Counted from the first letter of the stretch, positions 1 through 10,575 are shown. The stretch is 54,004 nucleotides of DNA from Pseudomonadota bacterium (GCA_023424215.1 JAFAEC010000152.1:1-54004), one strand, 5' to 3'. Notes: generated from the letters alone by a model not told the origin. Numbers and translations: made by a program.

Positions 1-2679
<2,679 letters not shown>

Positions 2680-2684
<5 letters not shown>

Positions 2685-3114
2685 GCCGGCCGGCGTCGAT
2701 GAAGGCCCGCACCGTGGGCCAGGTCGGCGGGTCGGCCCGCGAGCCGTCGCAGGCGATCTGCTTCAGGAAGTCGGGCTGGGTGTTGGCGCGGATGGGCTCC
2801 CACGCCGCGCCTTCCTCCGGAAAGCGGTCCAGCTCGGCCCCGTCCGGCCCGATCTCGACGACGCCGGCCGGGCGCCAGCGGTTGCCGCCGCACTGGAACT
2901 CGTAGGTCTCCAGCGAGTGGCTGTAGTCGCCCGCCTCGGTCCGCAACGGCACCATGGCGATCACCACCGAGGTGACGCCGTCGGTGGTGGCGATGCTGTC
3001 CACGTCGGCCATGAACACGTTGTTGGGGCTGCGCGAGTAGGAGTTCCAGTTCTCCGCCGCCGCCGGTCCCGCCGCGATCAGCAGGGCCCCCGCCCCGATC
3101 AGAATACGCATCAT
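2680..3114 (-). CDS. small secreted protein, surface-adhesin E-like family
   Basis: The product is about 144 residues and begins with a typical signal peptide (MMRILIGAGALLIAAGPAAA). The mature part starts near ENWNSYS and contains VFMADVDSI, VPLRTEAGDYSHSLETYEFQC and a C-terminal Cys (IACDG), a layout like the surface-adhesin E-like domain family of small exported proteins. I chose ATG 3114 because GGGGAGA lies about 7 bases upstream and the signal peptide begins there; an upstream in-frame ATG at 3144 would add ten residues before the signal. The gene converges on gyrB with stop codons 6 bases apart. Its role is unknown, and the two Cys may form a disulfide. The family call is from pattern memory only. 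Confidence 0.6.
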
Positions 3115-3183
3115 CGATGTTCTCCCCAGAACCTCGTTCGCCATGATGCGCCGACCGGCGCGCTTGGCAAGAGGGGTGGGGGG

Positions 3184-4344
3184 TCAGGCCGCGCGCGGCA
3201 GCGCCTCTCCGGCCCGCGCCAGCGGCTCGAACAGCCACTGCGCCAGATGTCGCACCACCGGCACGGCGACCCCGTCCCCCGCGAGGTGGCAGGCGGCGCT
3301 GTGCGACGTCGGCAGGCGATAGCTGTCCGGCAGCCCCATCAGCCGCGCCATTTCCCGCGCCGTCATCAGCCGCGACCGCACCCGTCCGTCCTCCACGACC
3401 AGCAGGGTCTGGCGACTGGATCCGCCGCCGGGCGTGCGCAGGCAGCCGGCCAGGTCGAAGCGCGCCTCCGCCCGCTGGGCCTTGCCGCCGTCGGGCGCCG
3501 GCCGCGTCCGGCGGTACAGGGTTCCGACCCGCCGCCCTCCCGCCGCCCGGGCCGCCTCGACCTTGGCCCGGTTGACCGGCGTCATCAGCGCCAGAAGACG
3601 TGCGGTCTGCTCATCCGAATGCCAGCGCAACGAGGGCCCGTCCGCCTCGATCAACTCGGCCAGCGTCGGGACCGGCGCCGTCGGCGCCGGCAGTCGCCAC
3701 CAGACCATCCGCGCCGCCGTCTCGCGCGGCAGCCGCCCCGCGGCGCGGACGAGGGCCGGCGGATGGAACGGCCCTTGCGGCCCGTCCGCGAGCAGCGCGG
3801 GGTCGATGACGACGTCGCCGCGTACGCCGACCACGAACAGCCGCGGCCGCGACTGCGGCAGGAACCTGTCGGCGTTGATCACCAGCGCGCCGAAGACATA
3901 GCCTGCCTCGGCCCAGGCCCGGCACAGGGCCTCGAAGTCGCGCCCGCCCCTCGAGGTCAGCGCCCCGCAGACATTTTCGACGGCGACGATGCGCGGCGCC
4001 CGCCCCTCGGCGGCCAGCCCCTGCGCCAGTCTCCAGAAGGTGTGGAAGGTGCCCGACCGCGCGCCCTCCAGACCCGCCCCGGCGCCCGCCAGAGACAGGT
4101 CCTGGCACGGGAACGATCCCCACATCAGTTCCGCCGCGCCCGGCAGATCCGCCGGCGTCAGCGCCCCGATGTCGCCGACCCTCAGCTCCGCATCGCCCCA
4201 GTTGGCGCGGTAGGCAGCCGCCTTCGCCGGGTCGATGTCGTTGGCGAAGCGGCAGTCCCAGCCCTCGCCCAGTCCGGCCCGGACCATGCCGCCGCCGGCG
4301 AAGAACTCGTAGACTCCGGGCGCGCGGGGCGGCGATTCGACCAT
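3184..4344 (-). CDS. C5-cytosine DNA methyltransferase (orphan)
   Basis: It transfers a methyl group from S-adenosylmethionine to C5 of cytosine in DNA. The motifs appear in the family order: VYEFFAGGGMVRAGLG (motif I), FANDIDP (II), SFPCQDLSLAG (IV, with the catalytic Cys in PCQ), AVENVCG (VI), FLPQSRPRLFVVG (VIII), then a variable target-recognition stretch, LMGLPDSYRL (IX) and AGDGVAVPV (X). No restriction endonuclease, Vsr or other defence gene is adjacent, so it looks like a solitary methylase. The start is uncertain: ATG 4344 begins just before motif I; ATG 4380 and ATG 4419 are in frame. ATG 4419 would overlap the divergent start at 4418. None has a well-spaced ribosome binding site. 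Confidence 0.9.
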   Translation of the reverse strand: MVESPPRAPGVYEFFAGGGMVRAGLGEGWDCRFANDIDPAKAAAYRANWGDAELRVGDIGALTPADLPGAAELMWGSFPCQDLSLAGAGAGLEGARSGTFHTFWRLAQGLAAEGRAPRIVAVENVCGALTSRGGRDFEALCRAWAEAGYVFGALVINADRFLPQSRPRLFVVGVRGDVVIDPALLADGPQGPFHPPALVRAAGRLPRETAARMVWWRLPAPTAPVPTLAELIEADGPSLRWHSDEQTARLLALMTPVNRAKVEAARAAGGRRVGTLYRRTRPAPDGGKAQRAEARFDLAGCLRTPGGGSSRQTLLVVEDGRVRSRLMTAREMARLMGLPDSYRLPTSHSAACHLAGDGVAVPVVRHLAQWLFEPLARAGEALPRAA

Positions 4345-4417
4345 CCCCTCAGGCTGCGGCCTGCGCGGCGCCAAGTCCATCGCGGAACCGGGGGCGGCCC
4401 CTGTCCGCTGAGCCGCC

Positions 4418-4903
4418 ATGGCCCCGCGTCTGAAGGTCTTCACCTGGTCCGACGGCTTCCACGCCTTCACGGTCGCGGCGCCCTCGCGGCCCAAGGCGCT
4501 GGCGGCGTGGGGGATGGAACGCGACATCTCCGCCAGCGGACTGGCGCGCGAGATCCGCGAAGGGGCCGACTACGACGCCGCGCTCGCCCGCCCCGGCGAG
4601 GTGATCGAGCGCGGTCTGGCCGTCGACGTCGGCGAGGTCGCGCCGCGCCGGAAGACGACGAAGACGAAACGCGCCGCGCCCGCCGCGTCACCCGTTCCCT
4701 CGCCGGCAGCCCGCGAACGCGTCCGCGGTCTCGAGGCGGAGCTCAAGGCGCTGGAGCGCGACCAGGCGGCGGCGCGTCGCGACCTGGAGGCCGAGGCGAC
4801 GCGCGTCGCCCGCGCCCTTGAGCGCCTGAAGCAGACGCAGGAGCGCGAGCGTGACCGGCTGCAGGGGCGCCTCGACAAGGCGCGCGCCGCTCTCAAGCCG
4901 TGA
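4418..4903 (+). CDS. hypothetical protein with C-terminal coiled coil
   Basis: The 161-residue product has a compact N-terminal domain (KVFTWSDGFHAFTVAAPSRPKALAAWG) that reads like a short globular module, then a basic Lys/Arg/Ala/Pro linker. From about residue 98 to the end lies a highly charged coiled coil (repeated RE, LEAEL, ALERL patterns). There is no signal peptide or membrane segment, so it should be cytoplasmic. Similar proteins are often labelled TolA-like because of the Ala/Lys/Glu-rich helix, which is not evidence of function. It starts head-to-head with the methyltransferase, with the ATG overlapping a candidate methylase start. I do not recognise a function. Confidence 0.7.
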   Translation: MAPRLKVFTWSDGFHAFTVAAPSRPKALAAWGMERDISASGLAREIREGADYDAALARPGEVIERGLAVDVGEVAPRRKTTKTKRAAPAASPVPSPAARERVRGLEAELKALERDQAAARRDLEAEATRVARALERLKQTQERERDRLQGRLDKARAALKP

Positions 4904-4906
4904 AGG

Positions 4907-5179
4907 TCAGGCCGGACAGGCCGCCACGCAGTTGTCGTACTGGTACCGGGCGTAGCTGACGCAGGGCCGGTAGAACCCGCCCCGGAATCCGCCGGCCAGG
5001 TCGGCGGCGAAGCAGCGCGCGTCTTCCGCTTCGAAGGTCGCCTGGCAGGCGGCGACGCAGTCCGCGTCCTGTCCGATCCGGGTCATCGCCACGGCGGCCG
5101 TCGCGCCGGTTCCGCCGCCCGCTCCGGCGAGGGTGGCGACCCCGAAGGCGGCGGCGAACACAAGGCTTCGTGTGAACAT
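4907..5179 (-). CDS. small Cys-rich secreted protein
   Basis: The product is 90 residues: a signal peptide (MFTRSLVFAAAFGVATLAGAG) followed by a mature region of about 60 residues with six cysteines in three places (DADCVAAC, ARC/RPC, DNCVAACPA). The paired CxxxC spacing at both ends suggests disulfide bonds in the periplasm or outside the cell. A GGGGAGAG ribosome binding site precedes ATG 5179. It starts only 15 bases after the histidine kinase stop on the same strand, so it is probably the last gene of the TonB receptor/YfiR/kinase operon. Function is not known. Confidence 0.65.
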   Translation of the reverse strand: MFTRSLVFAAAFGVATLAGAGGGTGATAAVAMTRIGQDADCVAACQATFEAEDARCFAADLAGGFRGGFYRPCVSYARYQYDNCVAACPA

Positions 5180-5194
5180 TGGAACTCTCCCCAG

Positions 5195-6964
5195 CTACGC
5201 TTGGGGACCGCGCGGCCCCGTCGGCTGTTCCATCACCTTCGCGTGACCTCCGGTCGCTGCGCTGAGGGCCGCGGCGAGGTCATCGAGACCATAGGGCTTG
5301 CTGAGTAGCCGGAAGCCGGCCCGGTTCGCCGTCGCCGCCGCCTCGCTGAACCCGGTGGTCAGGATCACCGGCAGGGTCGGATCGAGACTTCGCAGTTCGG
5401 TGGCCAGGCCCAGACCGTTCAACGCCCCCGGCATGACCATGTCGGACAGCACCAGGTCGAATCGACGACCGCCGCGCACCATTTCCAGCGCCGCGTCTCC
5501 CGTTGGGGCGCGTTCGTGACTGTATCCGAGATCCGCGATCATTTTCGCCACGCCCGCGGCTACCGCGTCGTCGTCCTCGACCAGCAGGATGTGACCGGCC
5601 CCGGCTCCGGTCGCGGGCGTCGCCAGCGTCGCCTCAACCATCGCTGGCAGCGGCTTGTCGGTCGCCGGGAGGCAAAGGCTGAAGAGCGCCCCGCCGTCGG
5701 CCGGAGAAGCCACGGTGACGTTCCCGCCCGAAGAGCGCGCGAAGCCGTAGACCTGGCTCAGCCCGAGGCCTGTGCCCTTGCCCACTTCCTTGGTGGTGAA
5801 GAACGGTTCGAAAATCCGGCCTATCAGGTCAGGCGGAATGCCGCTGCCGGTGTCGCGCACCTCGATGCAGACCGTCTCCCCCTGCGGCCGCACCGAGACG
5901 CTCAACCGCCCGCCCTCGGGCATGGCGTCGCGGGCGTTTACCGCCAGATTGAGGATGGCCAGCTCCAGTTCGCCCACGTCCACCTCGATCGGCCTCAGCG
6001 GTCGGTGCACGTCGATCTCCACCGCGATGTCCTCGCGCAGGGACCGCTCCAGCAGAATCCGCATGGCCTCCACCTGCTCGCCGACGTCGATCACGGCGGT
6101 GCGGAGCGGCGTCTGGCGCGAGAAGGCGAGCAGTTGCCGGGTCAGGCCGGAGCCGCGCTCGACAGCCTGTCGCATGCCGTCCATCAGCGCGCTGCGCCGG
6201 GCCGGATCGTCGCTTCGCTGCATCAGGTCGACGGCGCTGGAGACCACCATCAGCAGGTTGTTGAAGTCGTGCGCCACGCCGCCGGTCAGGCGGCCGATCG
6301 CCTCCATCTTCTGGCTCTGACGGAGCGCTTCTTCGGCCTTCTCGCGTTCGGCCATCTCCTGCTGCAGGCGCGCATTCGCGTCCGCCAGTTCCGCCGCCCG
6401 CACCGACAGGCTGCGGTTGGCCCGGCGCAGCGCCGACTGGGTCAGCGCCAGCACGGCGATCAGCAGAGCCGCCAGGGCCAGAACCAGCATCATCCCGGCG
6501 TAGCGCGAGAACCGCTGGCTGGCCGGGGTGTCCATCAGGCGCAGGCGGGCCGTGCCAAGCGTCTGTCCGCCCTCCGTCACCGGACGCACAACGTACAGGC
6601 GGCCGTCCTGGAACTCAGTGGTTTCCGGTCTGGGCGTCGCGGTGGACGGGATGGTTTCGCCGGCCCGGGCGTAGCTGGCGACCAGGCGGTTCTCCTCGTC
6701 GTAGATGGCCGCCGCCAAGACGTTCGGATTCACCTGGACGGCGTTCACATAGTCCTGGGCGGCTTCGGCGTCGTCAAAGGCCAGGGCGCCGCTGACCGCC
6801 GACGCCAGCAGGTCGGCCTGGGCGCCGGCTTCGCGGGCAAGCTCGAGCTTCATCGTCCGGTCGTGGGCGATCGACACGAACGCGCCGACGATCAGCAGCA
6901 CCGCCAGACAGGCGAGGGCGACAAGGGGCAGGCCGCGCGCGCGGATGGCCGGGAACCAGCTCAT
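5195..6964 (-). CDS. hybrid sensor histidine kinase with CHASE8-type periplasmic sensor
   Basis: The 589-residue inner-membrane kinase has TM1 at about 12-33 and a periplasmic sensor at about 34-155 containing LAFDDAEAAQDYVNAVQVNP and LAAAIYDEENRLVASY. That pattern is the CHASE8 domain type also found in the diguanylate cyclase YfiN/TpbB. TM2 lies at about 157-178 and a coiled coil at about 184-217. HisKA has phospho-acceptor His232 (GGVAHDFNNLL). The HATPase has an N box NLAVNARDAM at 339-348, G1 DTGSGIP at 371-377 and G2 GKGTGLGLS at 396-403. A C-terminal receiver has acidic residues 464-465, phospho-acceptor Asp508 and Lys556. There is no HAMP, PAS or GGDEF. The start ATG 6964 overlaps the YfiR-like stop as ATGA. 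The receiver is presumably part of a relay, but no partner response regulator is nearby. Confidence 0.92.
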   Translation of the reverse strand: MSWFPAIRARGLPLVALACLAVLLIVGAFVSIAHDRTMKLELAREAGAQADLLASAVSGALAFDDAEAAQDYVNAVQVNPNVLAAAIYDEENRLVASYARAGETIPSTATPRPETTEFQDGRLYVVRPVTEGGQTLGTARLRLMDTPASQRFSRYAGMMLVLALAALLIAVLALTQSALRRANRSLSVRAAELADANARLQQEMAEREKAEEALRQSQKMEAIGRLTGGVAHDFNNLLMVVSSAVDLMQRSDDPARRSALMDGMRQAVERGSGLTRQLLAFSRQTPLRTAVIDVGEQVEAMRILLERSLREDIAVEIDVHRPLRPIEVDVGELELAILNLAVNARDAMPEGGRLSVSVRPQGETVCIEVRDTGSGIPPDLIGRIFEPFFTTKEVGKGTGLGLSQVYGFARSSGGNVTVASPADGGALFSLCLPATDKPLPAMVEATLATPATGAGAGHILLVEDDDAVAAGVAKMIADLGYSHERAPTGDAALEMVRGGRRFDLVLSDMVMPGALNGLGLATELRSLDPTLPVILTTGFSEAAATANRAGFRLLSKPYGLDDLAAALSAATGGHAKVMEQPTGPRGPQA

Positions 6965-7488
6965 CGCCCACGCTCCCGCACGTCCACGGCCAGGTTGAGC
7001 AGGCGTGAACTGAGTTGAAGCCGGGCACGCTCCGCGCCCGCCTTGTCGATGTGGAAGCGCACCCGATTGCTGGAGATCACGAAGTGGATCATCGCCCGTC
7101 GCGTGGTCACGGCGGAGTCGCTGACCGTCAGCACGGGCGCGCCGGCCGTGGCCGCCTCGGCACCCCGCCCAAGGTAGACGATATGACAGCCGCTCGCGCC
7201 GGCGCCCTGCCCGAGCCGTCTCACCGCGATCCTCCGGCCGTGCGCCGACTGGGCCGCCGCCGCGGTGTCGAGGACCCGTCCGAAGGGATCCCGCCCGGCC
7301 ACGCACACGGTCAGCGGCGCCGTGGCCGAGGTGAAGGCGGACGGCGGCCATTCCACGAAGGCGGCGAACCGGACCAGGTAGTTGGCTTTGATCTGGTATT
7401 CGAGGGTCTGCGCGCGGGCCATCCCCGCCTCGCCCAGCAGGGCGAGAGCGGTGAGGACGCCCGCGATGGTCTGTCGACCCGGCGCCAT
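6961..7488 (-). CDS. YfiR-like periplasmic protein (DUF4154)
   Basis: The product is 175 residues with a signal peptide (cleavage after ARAQ, near 27). The core is typical of the YfiR/HmsC-like DUF4154 family: YQIKANYLVRFAAFVEWP, TVCVAGRDPFG, GCHIVYLG, PVLTVSD and a C-terminal FHIDKAGAERARLQLSSRLLNLA. Cys62 and Cys101 match one of the two disulfides known in Pseudomonas YfiR; the second pair is absent. YfiR in Pseudomonas binds the periplasmic domain of YfiN and represses it. Here the gene sits between a TonB receptor (TGATG overlap) and a CHASE8 kinase (ATGA overlap), so its partner is probably that kinase. The interaction is inferred. Confidence 0.88.
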   Translation of the reverse strand: MAPGRQTIAGVLTALALLGEAGMARAQTLEYQIKANYLVRFAAFVEWPPSAFTSATAPLTVCVAGRDPFGRVLDTAAAAQSAHGRRIAVRRLGQGAGASGCHIVYLGRGAEAATAGAPVLTVSDSAVTTRRAMIHFVISSNRVRFHIDKAGAERARLQLSSRLLNLAVDVRERGR

Positions 7489-9359
7489 CAGAAGCCTGCC
7501 CTCAAGGTCAGGTAGGCGCTGCGGCCCAGCACGCGTCGACGACCGGGGTCGCCGGTCTCGATGCGCGTGTCATTGAGCAGGTTCGAGCCGATCAGGGCCA
7601 GCTCCACGCCATTGTCGAAGCGCCAGCCGAAGCGGACGTCGGCCTCCACGTAGCCGTCGACGCCGGACGCCTCGAGCTCGTCCACCGCCCGCAGGTGGAC
7701 GTCCATCTCCAGCCGTTCCGTCAACTGCGTCCGGGAGTTGAGAAGCACCTGCCACGAGGGGTCGTCGCCCACCGACGCCAGGCTGGCGATGTCCACCTCG
7801 CCCGGCTTGAGGCGGAAATCCTTCTCGAGGGTGACCACCCCCAGATCGAGGCGCCAGCTCGGCGAGACTTCGTAGCTGCCCCAGGCCTCGATGCCGCTGG
7901 TGTGGCCCTCGCCGCCATTGGCGAAGCGCAGCGGCAGCACGGTCGCGGGGTCGGGCGCAACCGTCCGCAAGTCCGTGTAGTCGTGGTAGAAGGCCGACAG
8001 CGACAGGTTCAGGTTGCGGGCCGGCCGGGCGCGGTAGCCCAGTTCGTAGGAGGTCAGTTTCTCGGACTGGAAATCGCCGCCCACAAGGAACCCGGGCAGC
8101 GTCAGGTCACGATCGATCCGGCTGGCGGTGCGCGCGGCGCGCGACACGGCGCCCCAGATCAGCGAACCATCCTCGAGGCTCCACGCCAGCCGCGCGTTCG
8201 GCAGCACCTCGACGCCGGTGAAGCTGCTGTCCTCCACCTTCACGCCCAGGGTCAGCACCAGGTCGTCGCGCAGCGAAATCTGGTCCTGGACGAACAGGTT
8301 GCCCAAGGTGATGTCCCGCCGCGCGGGCACGAGCGTGGCCGCGCCCGGCGGGCTGGTCAGGGTGTTCTCGACCCAGCGGTGACCCCCGCCCCAGACGATG
8401 GCGTGCCGGCCGAGATCGATCGCCTGCTGCAGCGACACGTCCCAGGTGCGCACCTCCTCCTCCACCGGCCCGTTCACCCGGTCGGTCTGGTCGTAATAGG
8501 CCTGCGCCTCGATGCGGCCGGCGCCGTCGAACTCCCGCGTCCAGCGTCCGAGGGCGAAGCCGCCGCGCAGCGTCACGTCGCCCGGAGACTCGTGATCGAA
8601 CACGTCGCCCTGCAGCATCCAGTCGCCGAGCCCGCTGGACCAGTCGGCCCGTCCCCCGGCGCGGATCCCGGCCGCGGCGTCCAGGCCTGACCCGCCGCCC
8701 ACCATCTCCGTGTCGCTGCGGTCGAAGCCGGTCAGGAACAGCCGCCATGCCCCTGCGTCGCCAAGGGCGCCGCCGTGCCGCAGGCTGAGCGTCCGGTCGT
8801 CCGTCCCCGCCCCGACCGAGATGGCGGGCCCCTGGGTGTCGCGCGCGGAGCGGGTGGTGATGTTGATCACCCCGTTCACCGCATTGGCGCCGTACAGCGC
8901 CCCGCCCGGGCCGCTGATCACCTCGATCCGCTCGATGTCCTCCAGCACCAGCCCCCGGGCGTCCCACAGCACGCCCGAGAACAGGGTTGTGTAGATACTG
9001 CGCCCGTCGATCAGCACCAGCAGCTTGTTGGCGGTCTCGAACGAGTTGAAGCCGCGCGCGGTGACCGCGTAGTCGACCGACCCCACCCGCTGCACCTGCA
9101 GGTTCGGCGCGAGCCGCAGCACCTCGGGCAGACTCGCGGCCCCGGACCGCCGGATGTCGTCGCGGGTGATCACATAGACCGCAGCGGCGGCACCCGACAG
9201 CTGCTCCGGCCGTCGCGACACCGAGGTGATCTCGATGGCGGCCAGTTGTTCGAGGGTCAGGCCGGTCAGGTCCTGCGGCTGCGGCCCCTGCGCCTCCACC
9301 GTGGCCTCGCCTCCCGCTCCCAGAACACTGACTGCAGCGAGACCGGCCATTATCGACAT
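7488..9359 (-). CDS. TonB-dependent outer-membrane receptor
   Basis: The 623-residue product has a signal peptide (MSIMAGLAAVSVLGAG), a TonB-box region, and a plug domain with LLVLIDGRSIYT, IERIEVISGPGGALYGANAVNGVINI and related motifs. A 22-strand-type barrel follows, ending in a terminal Phe (LTLRAGF). TonB-dependent receptors take up scarce ligands such as siderophores, cobalamin or oligosaccharides across the outer membrane. The substrate is not readable from sequence. ATG 9359 is preferred: AGGGGG lies 9-10 bases upstream and the signal peptide starts here. The frame stays open to 9479 but that extension has no signal sequence. It is the first gene of the YfiR/kinase operon. Confidence 0.93.
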   Translation of the reverse strand: MSIMAGLAAVSVLGAGGEATVEAQGPQPQDLTGLTLEQLAAIEITSVSRRPEQLSGAAAAVYVITRDDIRRSGAASLPEVLRLAPNLQVQRVGSVDYAVTARGFNSFETANKLLVLIDGRSIYTTLFSGVLWDARGLVLEDIERIEVISGPGGALYGANAVNGVINITTRSARDTQGPAISVGAGTDDRTLSLRHGGALGDAGAWRLFLTGFDRSDTEMVGGGSGLDAAAGIRAGGRADWSSGLGDWMLQGDVFDHESPGDVTLRGGFALGRWTREFDGAGRIEAQAYYDQTDRVNGPVEEEVRTWDVSLQQAIDLGRHAIVWGGGHRWVENTLTSPPGAATLVPARRDITLGNLFVQDQISLRDDLVLTLGVKVEDSSFTGVEVLPNARLAWSLEDGSLIWGAVSRAARTASRIDRDLTLPGFLVGGDFQSEKLTSYELGYRARPARNLNLSLSAFYHDYTDLRTVAPDPATVLPLRFANGGEGHTSGIEAWGSYEVSPSWRLDLGVVTLEKDFRLKPGEVDIASLASVGDDPSWQVLLNSRTQLTERLEMDVHLRAVDELEASGVDGYVEADVRFGWRFDNGVELALIGSNLLNDTRIETGDPGRRRVLGRSAYLTLRAGF

Positions 9360-9375
9360 AAGCGACTTCCCCCTG

Positions 9376-9400
9376 GGCGGGCCTGCATCAGGTTCCCGCC
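9376..9400 (-). promoter_or_regulatory. strong two-part hairpin in the 5' leader of the TonB receptor operon
   Basis: Read on the minus strand, the leader folds as GGCGGG-AA-CCTG-ATG-CAGG-CCCGCC. This is a 6-bp GC stem, a 2-base bulge on one side, and a 4-bp stem with a 3-base loop. It ends 16 bases before the start codon, directly before the AGGGGG ribosome binding site. It could control translation initiation or mRNA stability. It is too small to be a known riboswitch on its own, and no T-run follows. Confidence 0.45.
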
Positions 9401-9520
9401 GTCTACGGATAACCGCCCGCTGCGGCAAAGGTTGCGCGGCGGACGGGATGCGCGGCCGATCTGCCGCGACGGAAGCCACGGGTCAATGAAGCGGCGGACC
9501 GCCGTCGGCGTCCGACACGC

Positions 9521-9549
9521 TTGACGTCATATTCCGTGCTGGTTATGAG
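9521..9549 (+). promoter_or_regulatory. sigma70-like promoter of the arsR-type operon
   Basis: TTGACG at 9521-9526 and TATGAG at 9544-9549 are separated by exactly 17 bases. Transcription would begin near 9556, which places the in-frame ATG at 9553 at or before the transcript start. This supports a downstream start codon (9571 or 9580) for the regulator. Confidence 0.55.
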
Positions 9550-9570
9550 TTGATGTATAGCCATCGAGTT

Positions 9571-9903
9571 ATGGAAGCTATGGCGGACGCTCCAGACGCC
9601 CTGTTCCGGACCCTCGCCGATCCGACCCGGCGGGCCCTCTTCGAACGCCTGTGCCGGGAGGGCGAGCAGACCGTCGGCGCCCTCACCGCGACGGCCGGGG
9701 TGTCGCAGCCGGCCGTGTCCAAACACCTCGGCGTGCTCAAGCAGGCCGGCCTGGTCCGCGACCGGCCGGCAGGGCGCCAGATCCACTACAGCGTCCGTCC
9801 CGGCGCCCTGGCTCCGCTCGTCGAGTGGACACATCGGATGGAGGGCTTCTGGGAAGCCCGCCTCGATGGTCTGGAAGACCTCCTGAAGAGGATGGACCAA
9901 TGA
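9571..9903 (+). CDS. ArsR-family transcriptional regulator
   Basis: The product is a winged-helix repressor of about 110 residues: LFRTLADPTRRALFERL, then the recognition-helix segment VSQPAVSKHLGVLKQAGLV, and a wing RPAGRQIHYSV. No metal-binding Cys motif (CxCxC) is present, so this belongs to the non-metal group that typically sits next to an AHSA1/SRPBCC gene, as here. The start at 9571 is chosen from the promoter at 9521-9549; ATG 9580 and ATG 9553 are alternatives. The stop overlaps the next start as ATGA, so the pair is cotranslated. It probably autoregulates this five-gene operon. Confidence 0.9.
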   Translation: MEAMADAPDALFRTLADPTRRALFERLCREGEQTVGALTATAGVSQPAVSKHLGVLKQAGLVRDRPAGRQIHYSVRPGALAPLVEWTHRMEGFWEARLDGLEDLLKRMDQ

Positions 9904-10331
9904 ACGACGCCCCGTCCGCGATCCGATCCGTCGTCGTCGAACGCGAATTCCCGTGGCCGCCGGAAAGGCTCTGGCGCGCCCTGACCCAGCCCCACCTGAT
10001 CGAGGCGTGGCTGATGAAGAACGATTTCGCGCCGGTCGTCGGGCATCGCTTCAATCTGCGCGGGGACTGGGGCGGCGTGCTGGACTGCGAGGTCCGCCTC
10101 GTCGAGCCGAACCGCCGCCTGTCCTACACCTGGGACTTCGCGCACGAGGATCCGGCCTTCGACCTCAGGAGCGTGGTGACCTTCACTCTGGAACCGACGA
10201 CGGAGGGGACCCGGCTGAAGGTCGAGCAGGTCGGCTTCCGGCCCCACCAGAAGCAGGCCTTCGGCGGCGCCCGCGCCGGCTGGGCCGGCTTCCTCGGGAA
10301 GCTCGAGGAGCTGCTGCCCGCTGTGGACTGA
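9900..10331 (+). CDS. SRPBCC (AHSA1-like) domain protein
   Basis: The 143-residue product has the AHSA1/START-like fold pattern: VVVEREFPWPPERLWRALTQPHLIEAWLM at the N-terminus, FNLRGDWGGVLDCEVRLVEPNRRLSYTW in the middle, and VTFTLEPTTEGTRLKVEQVGF followed by a C-terminal helix (AGWAGFLGKLEELL). These proteins form a hydrophobic cavity, and in this ArsR-linked context the ligand is unknown. The pairing with ArsR through an ATGA overlap is a recurrent arrangement. No signal peptide or membrane segment is present, so it is cytoplasmic. Confidence 0.88.
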   Translation: MNDAPSAIRSVVVEREFPWPPERLWRALTQPHLIEAWLMKNDFAPVVGHRFNLRGDWGGVLDCEVRLVEPNRRLSYTWDFAHEDPAFDLRSVVTFTLEPTTEGTRLKVEQVGFRPHQKQAFGGARAGWAGFLGKLEELLPAVD

Positions 10332-10355
10332 TCGACTGGAAAGAGGAGGCGCGTG

Positions 10356-10571
10356 ATGGGGTTCGGAGGATGGACGCGGTGGCTGCACCGCTGGGTGTCG
10401 GCGATCTTCGTCGCCTGCGTCATGGCGGCGACCGTGGCCGCGGCCACGGGGCAGGACACGGGCAGCCCGGTCTTCTACGCGCCGCTGGCGCCGCTCCTCG
10501 TGCTGATGCTCAGCGGCCTCTACCTGTTCGTCCGGCCGTGGGTCGGCGGCCGCGGCCGCGGAAAGGCGTAG
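10356..10571 (+). CDS. small two-TM membrane protein
   Basis: The 71-residue product has two hydrophobic helices (about 11-32 and 43-60) joined by a short polar loop (GQDTGSPV), and a basic C-terminal tail (GGRGRGKA). A strong GAGGAGG ribosome binding site at 10343-10349 sits 6 bases before ATG 10356; GTG 10353 is an alternative. It is 24 bases downstream of the SRPBCC gene and 4 bases before the DUF1801 gene, so it is part of the same operon. Function is not recognised. Confidence 0.65.
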   Translation: MGFGGWTRWLHRWVSAIFVACVMAATVAAATGQDTGSPVFYAPLAPLLVLMLSGLYLFVRPWVGGRGRGKA

Positions 10572-10575
10572 CGAC

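Noticed and set aside
3184..4344. A full restriction-modification system around the methyltransferase.
   Set aside because: The neighbours are a small secreted protein and a coiled-coil protein; no nuclease motif is visible.
9376..9480. Thiamine or cyclic-di-GMP riboswitch in the leader of the TonB receptor operon.
   Set aside because: Only short fragments resemble these aptamers; the conserved cores are not present. I kept only the hairpin as a finding.
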